Part shown: piece after piece, positions 1-6,728 of the stretch | Position numbering within the stretch: the first letter of the stretch is position 1 | Layout: every line of letters begins with the position of its first letter | Made by a program: the position numbers and the translations under genes | Notes under the pieces: model-generated | Databases searched by the model: none | What the model saw: the letters and a program-made list of their open reading frames with translations, nothing else | What the model was told of the DNA's origin: nothing | Origin: FEN-680 sp036781505 | Lineage (GTDB): Bacteria; Actinomycetota; Geothermincolia; Fen-727; Anoxymicrobiaceae | Length of the DNA: 14,550 bases | Direction of reading: 5' to 3' | Assembly (NCBI GenBank): GCA_036781505.1 | Contig: DAIQAV010000040.1 | Coordinates: forward strand, 1-14,550

Positions 1-1295
1 ACACCGAGACGCTGATCACGGCGCAGATCGCGGCGAATGAGCTCGAAGGGCGCCTGGGCGGGACCGTCGTGCTGGGGCCGCACAACGGCCAGATGTGGGC
101 GCACATCCACCTGCTGGGGGCGGCGGCCGCCGCGTCGCGCGTCCTTGGCCTCGACGAGGAGAAGACCGCGAACGCGATGGGCATCGCGCTCGCCGAGCCT
201 GTCTACTCGCTCTTCCCCGGCTTCATGGGACCGCAGTCCAAGCTGCTGATCGCCTCGGTGCCGTCGATGACCGGCACCACGGCGGCGTTCCTGGCCGCCA
301 ACGGGATGACCGGCTCGCGCACTATCCTCGAGGACCCGCAGGGGTTCTGGGCCCATTTCTCGTTCATGCCGCTGCCGTTCATGATGACCGGCCTGGGGCG
401 CGCGTGGGTGACCGACACGATCGCGTTCAAGCCCTACCCGGGGTGCGCCTACATCGACACCGCGATGGACGCGCTGTTCGACATCATGGAGCGGTTCGAG
501 AAGCAGTTGGGGCGGCCGATCGAGCCAGCCGAGGTCGCCGACGTCAAGGTCGAGGCCAGCCTGCTGACGATAGCGATGAACGGCATGTCCGCCGGCTACA
601 TGGACCCGTCCAAGCTGTCACCGACGAACATCAACTTCTCGCTGCCGGTGAGCATCGCGCTCGGCATCATCGCCGGGAAGCTCACGGGGGCGGAGCTGAC
701 CGACCCGTTCCTCGACGAGAACCGCCGGGAGATCGTGGCGCTTGCCGGGCGCGTGGAGCTGGTGCACAGCGCTTCGCTGTCGGTGCGCTTCATCAAAGCG
801 ATCGACGAGGTCACAGACCTCGAGGCGATGCTCGCGGAGCTCGACGCGGTCTCTCTGTTCAAGGCGCGGCACAAGCTGCGCGAACACCTGCGTCGCGTTG
901 CGACCATGGGGCCGCGAGAGATGGTCAACGCGTGGCAGAGCTTGAACCAGCCGGAGAAGATGCTGCTCAAGAGCCTGGTATCGCTTCGCGGTTTCTTCGG
1001 CAAGGGGCCAGGCTACGACCTGGGCCAGAGCCGGCTGGAAGACCTGCGGATGCCGTTCGGCGCGCGGGTTCACGTAACCCTGCGTGACGGCACGATGCTG
1101 GAGGCCGAGAAGCACATACCGCGGGGCGGCCCCGGCGACCCGGATAGGCTGGACGTCGCGGCCGAGAAGTTCGTGCGCGAGGCCTCAGGAGTGCTGGGCG
1201 AGGAGAGGGCGAAGAAAGCGGTCGAGGTCGTGGGCTCCTACGAGAAGCGCTCCCTAGCCGAGATTCGCGAGGCCCTGACCCCGGCGGGGGCGTAA
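1..1295 (+). CDS. MmgE/PrpD family protein, 5'-truncated
   Basis: The reading frame is open from the window edge (first full codon at position 3) to TAA at 1293-1295, giving 430 visible residues. The family usually has about 450-500 residues, so I estimate that roughly the first 100 are off the window. The helical-domain signature is visible: a Gly-Pro-His-Asn-Gly segment followed by an Ala-rich GAAAAASRVLGLD helix and ANAMGIALAEP. A Lys-Pro-Tyr-Pro-x-Cys motif at nt 429-446 matches the KPYPxC segment typical of the family. Family members include 2-methylcitrate dehydratase, cis-aconitate decarboxylase and iminodisuccinate epimerase, so the substrate is a carboxylic acid that cannot be named from sequence. 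A Cys-rich Fe-S protein gene follows 63 bases downstream on the same strand and may be co-transcribed. Family assignment is strong; specific activity is unknown. Confidence 0.88.
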   Translation, partial: TETLITAQIAANELEGRLGGTVVLGPHNGQMWAHIHLLGAAAAASRVLGLDEEKTANAMGIALAEPVYSLFPGFMGPQSKLLIASVPSMTGTTAAFLAANGMTGSRTILEDPQGFWAHFSFMPLPFMMTGLGRAWVTDTIAFKPYPGCAYIDTAMDALFDIMERFEKQLGRPIEPAEVADVKVEASLLTIAMNGMSAGYMDPSKLSPTNINFSLPVSIALGIIAGKLTGAELTDPFLDENRREIVALAGRVELVHSASLSVRFIKAIDEVTDLEAMLAELDAVSLFKARHKLREHLRRVATMGPREMVNAWQSLNQPEKMLLKSLVSLRGFFGKGPGYDLGQSRLEDLRMPFGARVHVTLRDGTMLEAEKHIPRGGPGDPDRLDVAAEKFVREASGVLGEERAKKAVEVVGSYEKRSLAEIREALTPAGA

Positions 1296-1358
1296 GCCCG
1301 GCAGCCCGGCGCGAAAAGTAGAAAATCAAGTAGAAAGTACCTGTCCCCAGGAGTCTTT

Positions 1359-2162
1359 ATGGGTCGAAAGAAATGGCAGATCGACCTGGCCCTGAAGGGC
1401 TGGCGTGCCACGCACTGGGCCAAGAGGATCGGGCACGTGACGCCGTTCAAGCAGATGGCGGGGCTCATCGCGAGTGAGAAGGTGTTCCGCGGCTCGTTCA
1501 TCCCGGTCGACGAGTTCATCGAAGTGCCACCGAGCATGGTCGCCCCGCGCGAGCTGGTCACCGACTTCATCACCCGCGCCAGCCACAGGACCATCATCCA
1601 CGACTGCCCCTGCCGGAAGGGCGAGGGATGCAAGGACTACCCGGTCGACCTCGGCTGCATGCTGCTGGGGGAGGGCTCGCGAGACGTCGACCCGGGAGTG
1701 GGCCGTAGCGCGACCGTGGAGGAGGGCCTGGCGCATCTTGAGAGGGCGCTCGAGTCGGGGCTGCTGCCGCTGGTCGGACACTTATTCGTCGACAAGGTGG
1801 TCTTCGGGATCGGTGACTACTCGCGGCTGCTGACCGTCTGCTTCTGTTGCCCGTGCTGCTGCGTGGTCCGCTCCGAGATGAAAGGGCTTGTCTCGGTATT
1901 TCCCGACAGCCTGGTACGGCTCGAGGGAGTTCGCGTCGAGGTGACGGACGAGTGCGTGGGCTGCGGCGAGTGCGTATCGGTCTGTCCGATAGAGAACGTG
2001 ACGGTGGCCGGCGGGAAGGCACGGATCGGGGAGATGTGCCTCGGCTGCGGGTCCTGCGCGCGCGCCTGCTCTCGGGGGTTCATCAAGGTCTCGATCGAGC
2101 CCGGCTCGAAAGTGCAGGACGAGCTGCGGCGGCGGGTCGAGGCCGGCGTCAATATCTCCTAG
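1359..2162 (+). CDS. Cys-rich 4Fe-4S protein with CxCCxCCC motif (paralogue 1)
   Basis: 267 residues starting at ATG, with an AGGAG ribosome site at 1349-1353 and a 5-base spacer. Four cysteine groups are visible: C83, C85, C91 and C100 (CPCR then Cys, Cys); a dense C161-F-C-C-P-C-C-C168 run; and two ferredoxin-type CxxCxxCxxxC motifs at C199-C209 (followed by Pro) and C227-C237, which should each bind a [4Fe-4S] cluster. No signal peptide or membrane segment is seen, so it is probably cytoplasmic. The gene at 9866-10777 has the same cysteine layout, so the two are paralogues. Ferredoxin-like proteins with a CNCCxCCC-type run occur in many anaerobes, but I know of no assigned reaction. Electron transfer is a fair inference. 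The upstream MmgE/PrpD gene may be a partner. Confidence 0.88.
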   Translation: MGRKKWQIDLALKGWRATHWAKRIGHVTPFKQMAGLIASEKVFRGSFIPVDEFIEVPPSMVAPRELVTDFITRASHRTIIHDCPCRKGEGCKDYPVDLGCMLLGEGSRDVDPGVGRSATVEEGLAHLERALESGLLPLVGHLFVDKVVFGIGDYSRLLTVCFCCPCCCVVRSEMKGLVSVFPDSLVRLEGVRVEVTDECVGCGECVSVCPIENVTVAGGKARIGEMCLGCGSCARACSRGFIKVSIEPGSKVQDELRRRVEAGVNIS

Positions 2163-2197
2163 CTGCCCGCCTTACTCTTTGCGACAAATGCACCACC

Positions 2198-2210
2198 GGT
2201 GCCGGGCACC
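2198..2210. repeat. GGTGCC-G-GGCACC palindrome between convergent genes
   Basis: A perfect inverted repeat with 6-base arms and a single central G lies in the 80-base gap between the convergent Fe-S and hydrolase genes. As RNA it could fold on either strand, so it may help end transcription from both sides, but no T-run follows. Similar GGTGCC/GGCACC palindromes are, from memory, scattered between genes in many bacteria; that comparison is recall, not a search. Confidence 0.45.
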
Positions 2211-2226
2211 AATAGTGAATTTTCAA

Positions 2227-2241
2227 GCGCTCGTTCAGCGC
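2227..2241 (-). terminator. weak hairpin after the hydrolase gene
   Basis: GCGCT and AGCGC arms (5 bp) enclose a 5-base loop, starting one base past the hydrolase stop codon on the minus strand. The minus-strand RNA then reads UUGAAAAUU, which is only a poor U-tract. It could be a weak intrinsic terminator or an mRNA 3'-end hairpin. Confidence 0.3.
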
Positions 2242-2242
2242 G

Positions 2243-3166
2243 TCACGGCGCCACCAGGAAGTTCAACACCGTGTTAGCCGCCTGCTGCGGGAACTGGAAC
2301 TCGAGGCCGTGCCCGCCTCTCCTGAACTGCGCGAGCCAGGCTTGAGGGATGCGGTTGACCATGATCAGCGAGTTCTGCGGCGGGGTCAGGATGTCCTGGG
2401 TCCCGGTCATGAGTAGGGTCAGGCTCTTGATGTTCGGCAACTGGTCGTAGGTGCCGCTCCAGGAGGCCATCGCCTGCGCCTGCTTGTTGACGGTGTCCGC
2501 CGGGATCGGCGCGGTGGACTTAGCCAGAGTGGCCTTGATGTAGGCCTGGTTCTTCTCGAGCACGAGCCACTCGGGCGGGAAGAGTAGCGGTGTGAGGCGC
2601 GCCCCCCTCTCGGCCGGCGTCCCGGACGTGTTGGTGAGCTGCTGCATCACCTGTGGCGTCGGCCCGACGGACTGGGGGCCGCCGCAGTCGGCGGCGTAGA
2701 GGATGAGCCTGTTCACCTTTTGCGGGTGGCGCAGCACCAGCTCCTGTGCGATGTTGGTGCCCATCGAGAAGCCCAGCACGTGAGCTTTCTGGATGCCGAG
2801 CGCGTCCATGAATGCCGCGGTGTCATCGGCGAACCGCGGGATGGTGAATTGAGCGGTACCGGCCGTCGTCTCGCCCACGCCGCGGTTGTCGAACATGACG
2901 ACCTTATACTTCTTGGCGAGCGCGGCGACGAAGTTGGGGTCCCAGATGTCCATCGTCCCGCTGTACCCCATGATGAGGACCAGGGGATAGCCTTTGCCGT
3001 AGATCTTGTAGCCGACCTGGATGTCGCCGGCCTGGACCTTCTTCACCGTGATCTTGGCCGGAACTGTCGGAGCGGATGAGGCCGTCGATTTGCCGCCGCA
3101 CCCCGCGGCGAACAGCCCGGTGAGGACGAGGATGACGACGAATGACAGGGCGATAGTTCTTTTCAC
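2243..3166 (-). CDS. lipoprotein alpha/beta hydrolase
   Basis: 307 residues starting at GTG, preceded by a strong AGGAGG (plus-strand CCTCCT at 3171-3176) 4 bases away. The N-terminus has two basic residues, a hydrophobic stretch at about 5-20 and Cys23 in an Ala-Ala-Gly-Cys lipobox, then a Ser/Thr/Ala-rich linker. This predicts an exported, lipid-anchored enzyme. The hydrolase domain shows the GFSMG nucleophile elbow (Ser134), an acid at Asp258 (GTQD) and His286 (GGHG), a complete catalytic triad in the usual order. FDNRGVGET at about 92-100 is the conserved strand and turn before the lid. The substrate is unknown; esters, lactones or haloalkanes are all possible. It lies 151 bases downstream of ispH on the same strand, but the gap contains a large hairpin, so it is probably a separate transcription unit. 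Confidence 0.9.
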   Translation of the reverse strand: MKRTIALSFVVILVLTGLFAAGCGGKSTASSAPTVPAKITVKKVQAGDIQVGYKIYGKGYPLVLIMGYSGTMDIWDPNFVAALAKKYKVVMFDNRGVGETTAGTAQFTIPRFADDTAAFMDALGIQKAHVLGFSMGTNIAQELVLRHPQKVNRLILYAADCGGPQSVGPTPQVMQQLTNTSGTPAERGARLTPLLFPPEWLVLEKNQAYIKATLAKSTAPIPADTVNKQAQAMASWSGTYDQLPNIKSLTLLMTGTQDILTPPQNSLIMVNRIPQAWLAQFRRGGHGLEFQFPQQAANTVLNFLVAP

Positions 3167-3260
3167 TGTTCCTCCTGGATCAAGACTCGGTCGAATCGCG
3201 AGACGGCAGGACTGAGTGAAGCATTTCGTATGTGGCGCGAAGAATCAACAGTACGCGCGA

Positions 3261-3272
3261 GGCGCCGGCGCC
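3261..3272. repeat. 12-bp perfect palindrome GGCGCCGGCGCC
   Basis: A self-complementary 12-mer in the ispH-hydrolase gap, 3 bases from the larger hairpin at 3276-3312. It could be part of the same mobile or repetitive element, or a protein-binding site; nothing else in the window decides this. Confidence 0.35.
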
Positions 3273-3275
3273 ACG

Positions 3276-3312
3276 AATGCAAGTTTTGGGGTCAGACCCC
3301 TTTACTTGCATT
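3276..3312. repeat. two-level inverted repeat with GGGGTCAGACCCC core
   Basis: Outer arms AATGCAAGT and ACTTGCATT pair perfectly over 9 bp. They enclose a TTT/TTT internal loop and the core GGGGTCAGACCCC, which forms a further 5-bp stem with a CAG loop. The element starts 5 bases beyond the ispH stop codon. It could work as a 3'-end hairpin for ispH, though no U-tract follows on the minus strand. From memory, GGGGTCAGACCCC cores recur between genes in many bacteria and may be moved by REP-associated (RAYT/Y1) transposases. No transposase gene is present here. Confidence 0.6.
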
Positions 3313-3317
3313 TTCTG

Positions 3318-4214
3318 TCAGCCCCGCGCCTTCTTCTCCCGTTCCTGTTCGAGCTCGAAGAGCTTCTCGACCGTCTCCTGGATGAGCCAGTCGGGCGTGG
3401 ACGCGCCGCCGGTGACGCCCACCGACGAGACGCCCTGGAGCCAGTCGCAATCTATCTCGGAGGGATCCTCGATGAGGCGCGTGTTGGCGCACTCCTCTCC
3501 GCACCTCTGGGCGAGGTGCGCGGTGTTGCTGGAGTTCCTTCCCCCGGCCACGATCATGAGGTCGACGCTCCGCGCCATCTCGTTCGCTTCCTCCTGCCGG
3601 CGCGAGACGGACTCGCAGATCGTGTTCATCACGGTGATGTCCTTGAAGTCCTGCTCGAGCACGGCCATGACGGCCTCCAGCAGGTCGCGAGAGATCGTGG
3701 TCTGGCAGACCACGCCGATCTTCAGTTCCTCGCCCCTGTGCTCGTCGGACCAGCGCTTCGCCTCGTCCACGCTCTCCAGGACGGTGACGGGCCCTCCCGC
3801 GCGGCCCACGATCGAGCGCACCTCGGGGTGGCTCGCGGCGCCGAGGACGATGGGGTGGTAGCCGAGCTCGACCAGCATGCTCGCGGCCTCCTGGGCTCTC
3901 TTGACCGTGGGGCAGGTGGCGTCGACCAGCACCGCGCCCAGCGACTCGAGCTTCTTCTCGGTCGCGGTGTCGATGCCGTGCGACCTGATCACCACGTTCA
4001 TGCCGGCGAGATCTGGCAGGTCCTCGCTGTCCGGGTCGATCACCTCGAGACCGAGCATACCCAGCCGCTTCACGACCTCGGGGTTGTGGATCAGTGGGCC
4101 GATGGAGTAGCAGCGAGTCTTGCCGCCGAACAGCATCTGCTCGGTTATCTTGAAAGCCCTGTCGACGCCGGGACAGAACGATGAGTCCCTTGTCACCTCG
4201 ATGTTTATCGCCAT
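3318..4214 (-). CDS. ispH: 4-hydroxy-3-methylbut-2-enyl diphosphate reductase (IspH/LytB)
   Basis: 298 residues, close to the usual single-domain bacterial length. It catalyses the last step of the MEP pathway, converting HMBPP to IPP and DMAPP with a [4Fe-4S] cluster. The three cluster cysteines are visible: C14 (FCPGV), C101 (DATCP) and C200 (NTICE). Substrate-binding histidines sit at H43 (IHNPEV), H79 (RSHG) and H129 (SHPEV), and the diphosphate-binding SSNT at 228-231 and GGAST at 269-273 are present. The start is set at ATG 4214 because MAINIEV leads directly into the first conserved strand. An alternative ATG lies six codons upstream at 4232. Neither has a clear ribosome site, so a short-leader or leaderless mRNA is possible. 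A flavodoxin-like gene runs divergently from the other side of the intergenic region. Confidence 0.95.
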   Translation of the reverse strand: MAINIEVTRDSSFCPGVDRAFKITEQMLFGGKTRCYSIGPLIHNPEVVKRLGMLGLEVIDPDSEDLPDLAGMNVVIRSHGIDTATEKKLESLGAVLVDATCPTVKRAQEAASMLVELGYHPIVLGAASHPEVRSIVGRAGGPVTVLESVDEAKRWSDEHRGEELKIGVVCQTTISRDLLEAVMAVLEQDFKDITVMNTICESVSRRQEEANEMARSVDLMIVAGGRNSSNTAHLAQRCGEECANTRLIEDPSEIDCDWLQGVSSVGVTGGASTPDWLIQETVEKLFELEQEREKKARG

Positions 4215-4270
4215 GCACCAAATGTACTGCATCGTACGGGCGAAAAACAGCAGGGTCCCGCGCGGGTGCT

Positions 4271-4279
4271 TGCTACGAT
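4271..4279 (+). promoter_or_regulatory. extended -10 promoter (TGC-TACGAT) for the flavodoxin gene
   Basis: TGC followed by TACGAT fits the extended -10 pattern TGnTAnnnT. No good -35 is seen at the right distance, which extended -10 promoters tolerate. Transcription would begin near 4286, about 75 bases before the flavodoxin ATG. A second TACGAT on the minus strand (4231-4236) could serve ispH, leaving a leader of only about 10 bases. Confidence 0.4.
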
Positions 4280-4361
4280 GCCCGGTTAGGATGATTATTG
4301 CTAAGGAAGAGAGCGGCTGGTCCGGCAAGCGCCGCCGCGCGCGGCAAGTTGGAGGTGGAGA

Positions 4362-4847
4362 ATGAAAGGCCTGGTCGTCTATCACACGAAGTTCGGGCAC
4401 GGGAAGAGCATCGCCGAAGCTATCGCGAAGGGCCTCGAGGAGACGGGCCACGAGGTCACGGTGACCGACGCGGGAGCCAGGGACGTCGGCGGCGACTTCG
4501 ATTTCGTGGTCGTGGGTTCGCCGACGCGGATGGGACGGATGATGGGTCCTGCCAAGCGCTTCATCAAAGGCGAGCTCAGCGACGCGTCCTGGAAGGGCAA
4601 GCCCTTCATCGCGGTCGGGACCGGGTTCCGGCCCAAGGGTACCGCCGGGAAGTTCGACGAGTATGGCGCCCGCAGCGCCGAGCAGGTGTACGAGGCGCTC
4701 GAGAAGCAGGGGCTCAAGCCGCTGATGGAACCGCAGAAGTTTTTCGTAGAGGACATGAAAGGTCCGCTGGAAGATGGTGAGGAGTCCAGGGCGCTGGAGC
4801 TGGGTCGTTCGGCCGGGCAGGAGCTGTCGGAGGCATCAACGAGTTGA
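4362..4847 (+). CDS. flavodoxin-like protein
   Basis: 161 residues starting at ATG with a GGAGG site at 4351-4355 and a 6-base spacer. The N-terminus KGLVVYHTKFGHGKSIA is strand 1 plus the FMN phosphate-binding loop (about residues 8-15). A second loop GSPTRMGRM (52-60) and a third GTGFRPKGT (86-94) match the isoalloxazine-contacting loops. The length fits a short-chain flavodoxin, with no additional domain. It probably carries electrons in the cytoplasm. Because IspH in some bacteria receives electrons from flavodoxin, and ispH is divergently transcribed next door, it is a candidate IspH donor; that is inference. The short-chain dehydrogenase starts within or just after its stop codon, so the two are almost certainly one operon. 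Confidence 0.85.
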   Translation: MKGLVVYHTKFGHGKSIAEAIAKGLEETGHEVTVTDAGARDVGGDFDFVVVGSPTRMGRMMGPAKRFIKGELSDASWKGKPFIAVGTGFRPKGTAGKFDEYGARSAEQVYEALEKQGLKPLMEPQKFFVEDMKGPLEDGEESRALELGRSAGQELSEASTS

Positions 4848-4850
4848 AAC

Positions 4851-4855
4851 GGGAG
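4851..4855 (+). promoter_or_regulatory. ribosome site selecting GTG 4862
   Basis: GGGAG with a 6-base spacer to GTG at 4862. The alternative TTG at 4844, overlapping the flavodoxin stop as TTGA, has GGAGG at 4829-4833 but a 10-base spacer. I prefer GTG for spacing and for the resulting N-terminus. Confidence 0.5.
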
Positions 4856-4861
4856 AAGCCT

Positions 4862-5677
4862 GTGCAAGAGCTGCGGGGAAAGAGGGTTCTGGTGACCGGG
4901 GGCGCGAGCGGGATCGGCAAGGCGATCGCCATGAGGTTCTGCGCCGAGGGCTCCGAGCTGGTGCTGGTCGACATCGATGAGGAAGGGCTCCAGAAGACCG
5001 CGTGCGAGATCGAGTCTCTGGGAGGCAAGGCATCGGTCTACCAGGCGGACCTGATGGACCGTTCGCAGGTCGAGCTGCTGCAGGCGAAGGTGAAAGAGAA
5101 GGTCGGCCCGCCGGACGTCGTGGTCAACGTCGCCGGCATAGCGCTGGTCGCGCCATTCGAGGAGATACCGGTCGACCTCTGGGAACGGGTGATCGGGCTC
5201 AACCTCATGGGGTACGTCTACGTCACCCACTACTTCCTGCCCGACATGATCGCGCGCGGGAGCGGCCACATCGCCAACGTGGCCTCCGCCGCCGGCCTGT
5301 TCGGGATGCCGTTCCAGGCGCCCTACTCCGCCGCGAAGTTCGGGGTCGTGGGAATGTCGGAGGTTCTGCGCTGGGAGATGTCCCGCTACGGGATCGGGGT
5401 CACGACGGTCTGCCCCGGCTCGATAAACACGCCCATAGTGGAGAGGGCGACCTGCATAGGCTTCGACGACGCCAAGGTCAGGCGCAGCGGCTACGCTATC
5501 GCCGCGAGCCCGGAGCGGCTGGCGCTGGCGGTCGTGCGCGGGATCAAGAAGGACCGCGCGCTGGTGGTCTTTCCACGCTTTGTGAGGTCGATCTGGTGGT
5601 TGAAGCGTATGTCACCCGCGCTCGGCGACGTGATGGGCAAAGGCTTCACGCGGTTGTTCGACTGGCAGCACAAGTAG
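4862..5677 (+). CDS. short-chain dehydrogenase/reductase (SDR)
   Basis: 271 residues from GTG, a typical classical SDR length. The TGGASGIG nucleotide-binding motif is at 12-19, Asp37 ends strand 2 (suggesting NAD(H) rather than NADP(H)), NVAG is at 89-92, the catalytic Ser is 142, and Tyr155 and Lys159 form YSAAK. PGSINTP at 185-191 is the usual post-catalytic loop. The C-terminal 40 residues are basic and aromatic (SIWWLKRM), which may bring the protein to the membrane. Substrate unknown; the reaction is likely oxidation of an alcohol or reduction of a ketone. It follows the flavodoxin gene with at most 14 bases between them. A start at TTG 4844 would add six residues. Confidence 0.92.
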   Translation: MQELRGKRVLVTGGASGIGKAIAMRFCAEGSELVLVDIDEEGLQKTACEIESLGGKASVYQADLMDRSQVELLQAKVKEKVGPPDVVVNVAGIALVAPFEEIPVDLWERVIGLNLMGYVYVTHYFLPDMIARGSGHIANVASAAGLFGMPFQAPYSAAKFGVVGMSEVLRWEMSRYGIGVTTVCPGSINTPIVERATCIGFDDAKVRRSGYAIAASPERLALAVVRGIKKDRALVVFPRFVRSIWWLKRMSPALGDVMGKGFTRLFDWQHK

Positions 5678-5680
5678 GAT

Positions 5681-5709
5681 GCACCAACGGCGCCTGACCC
5701 CAGTGGTGC
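5681..5709. repeat. GCACCA...TGGTGC inverted repeat with CTGACCCC core
   Basis: Arms GCACCA (5681-5686) and TGGTGC (5704-5709) flank GCCTGACCCCAG, just after the SDR stop codon. A short GTTTT follows, so this may be a weak terminator. TGGTGCG recurs directly at 5714-5720. The CTGACCCC core resembles that of the hairpin at 3276-3312, suggesting one class of intergenic element. Confidence 0.4.
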
Positions 5710-5784
5710 GTTTTGGTGCGCGCGGGGCGGCGCGTGACCTTCCGCGCCCCCGGACGTTTAATTATCTGCCGTCGGGTTGTGGCG

Positions 5785-5790
5785 TAGAAT
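5785..5790 (+). promoter_or_regulatory. -10 box TAGAAT upstream of the first prenyltransferase
   Basis: TAGAAT matches TATAAT at five of six bases. No clear -35 is found. Transcription would begin around 5797, downstream of the in-frame ATG at 5791, which supports the GTG at 5830 as the translation start. Confidence 0.35.
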
Positions 5791-5820
5791 ATGGCAGAGG
5801 CAGCGGCTGAGAAACGGTGT

Positions 5821-5824
5821 GGAG
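5821..5824 (+). promoter_or_regulatory. ribosome site selecting GTG 5830
   Basis: GGAG with a 5-base spacer to GTG 5830. The earlier in-frame ATG 5791 has no ribosome site, and only the GTG start aligns with the start region of the neighbouring paralogue. Confidence 0.5.
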
Positions 5825-5829
5825 TTGCG

Positions 5830-6725
5830 GTGAAATACATCAGGTTATTCCGCTTGAAGTCGACCCTTATCTACCTGTTCCCGTTCGTCCTCGCGCTTTC
5901 CGTCGGCATCCAGCAGACCAACGACGGCATCGCGCACGTGGTGCACTACACCTGGGTGACTGTCCTGTTCGCCTACCTCGCCTACTTCATGGGCTCGTTC
6001 TTTTCCAGCACCCTCAACTTCTACGCGGACGTGCCGGCCGACGCCCTCCACGACGGCTTCTACAAGGACCAGGACATCTCCAAGCAGCCGTTCGTCACCG
6101 GCGATGTCAGCAAGGCCGAGGGGTGGGTGGTGATGGGGATCACCGGCGCGGCTTGCGTGGTGTTCTCGTTCCTGGTCAACCTGCGCTTCGCGGCGTTCAT
6201 GCTAGGGGCGGTCCTGCTGCTGGGCTCTACTCGCACCCCTGGTTCCGCTTCAAGGAGAAGCCGGTCATAGACATCGTGACCAACGCCACCGGCGCGGTGC
6301 TCATCCTCATCGCCGGCATGGCGATAGTCTCCAGCGATTACCCGCCCGCGATTCCCATGATATTCGGCTGGCTGTTCTCGGCGGCGATGTACATGCCCAG
6401 CGTGGCCAACGACGAGCCGTTCGACAAGGCTGCCGGCTACAGGACATCAGGGGTCGTCTTCGGCCAGAAGCGACTGGTGTACGCGATGATACCGGTGGTC
6501 GCGCTGATGATCCCGGTCGGGATATGGGGCGTGTTCTCGAGCGCGCTCAACTGGGAGTACAGGCTGTTCTGCCTGCTGGGGACCGGCGCGGCGATCCTGG
6601 CGACCGCCACCGTCTGGCTGCTGTTCAACCCGCCGCACATCGAGCTCAACCCCGACTTCTACCTGGTGCCGCTTGCCGCTCTGCTCCTCGTCTATTTCGT
6701 GGTTGGCATAGTGGAGATGACCTGA
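5830..6725 (+). CDS. UbiA-type prenyltransferase paralogue 1, frameshifted
   Basis: Two overlapping frames join near 6223-6227 into one protein of about 298 residues, nearly the length of the next gene (296). Corrected numbering gives the first Asp-rich motif NFYADVPAD (N63, D67, D71) and the second NDEPFD (D195, D199), the two diphosphate/Mg2+ sites of UbiA enzymes. About eight hydrophobic helices are visible. Such enzymes transfer a prenyl chain within the membrane to an aromatic or lipid acceptor. SKQPFVTG, HPWFR, TSGVVFG and NPPHIELNPD are shared with the neighbour, so the pair arose by duplication. One base is missing relative to a continuous frame; a sequencing or assembly error is as likely as real inactivation, since both halves are well preserved. 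ATG 5791 would add 13 residues. Confidence 0.85.
6223..6227 (+). other. single-base frameshift in prenyltransferase 1
   Basis: Upstream the frame reads Leu-Leu-Leu-Gly (ending GGC at 6223-6225). The homologous continuation Leu-Tyr-Ser-His-Pro-Trp-Phe is read only if the C at 6225 is used again, as CTC at 6225-6227. One inserted base restores a fit to LLYRHPWF of the next gene with no length change. No classic X-XXY-YYZ slippery heptamer is present, so programmed frameshifting is unlikely. Confidence 0.8.
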
Positions 6726-6728
6726 GGC

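Noticed and set aside
618..1115. Long minus-strand open frames inside the MmgE/PrpD and other genes
   Set aside because: They are expected by chance in DNA this GC-rich, show no family motifs, and overlap well-supported genes.
4215..4451. N-terminal extension of IspH on the minus strand up to 4451
   Set aside because: The extra residues are unlike any IspH, the frame would run into the flavodoxin gene, and 298 residues from ATG 4214 is the normal length.
6217..6230. Programmed -1 ribosomal frameshift in prenyltransferase 1
   Set aside because: No slippery heptamer and no evident downstream stimulatory hairpin; the adjacent paralogue encodes the same protein in one frame.
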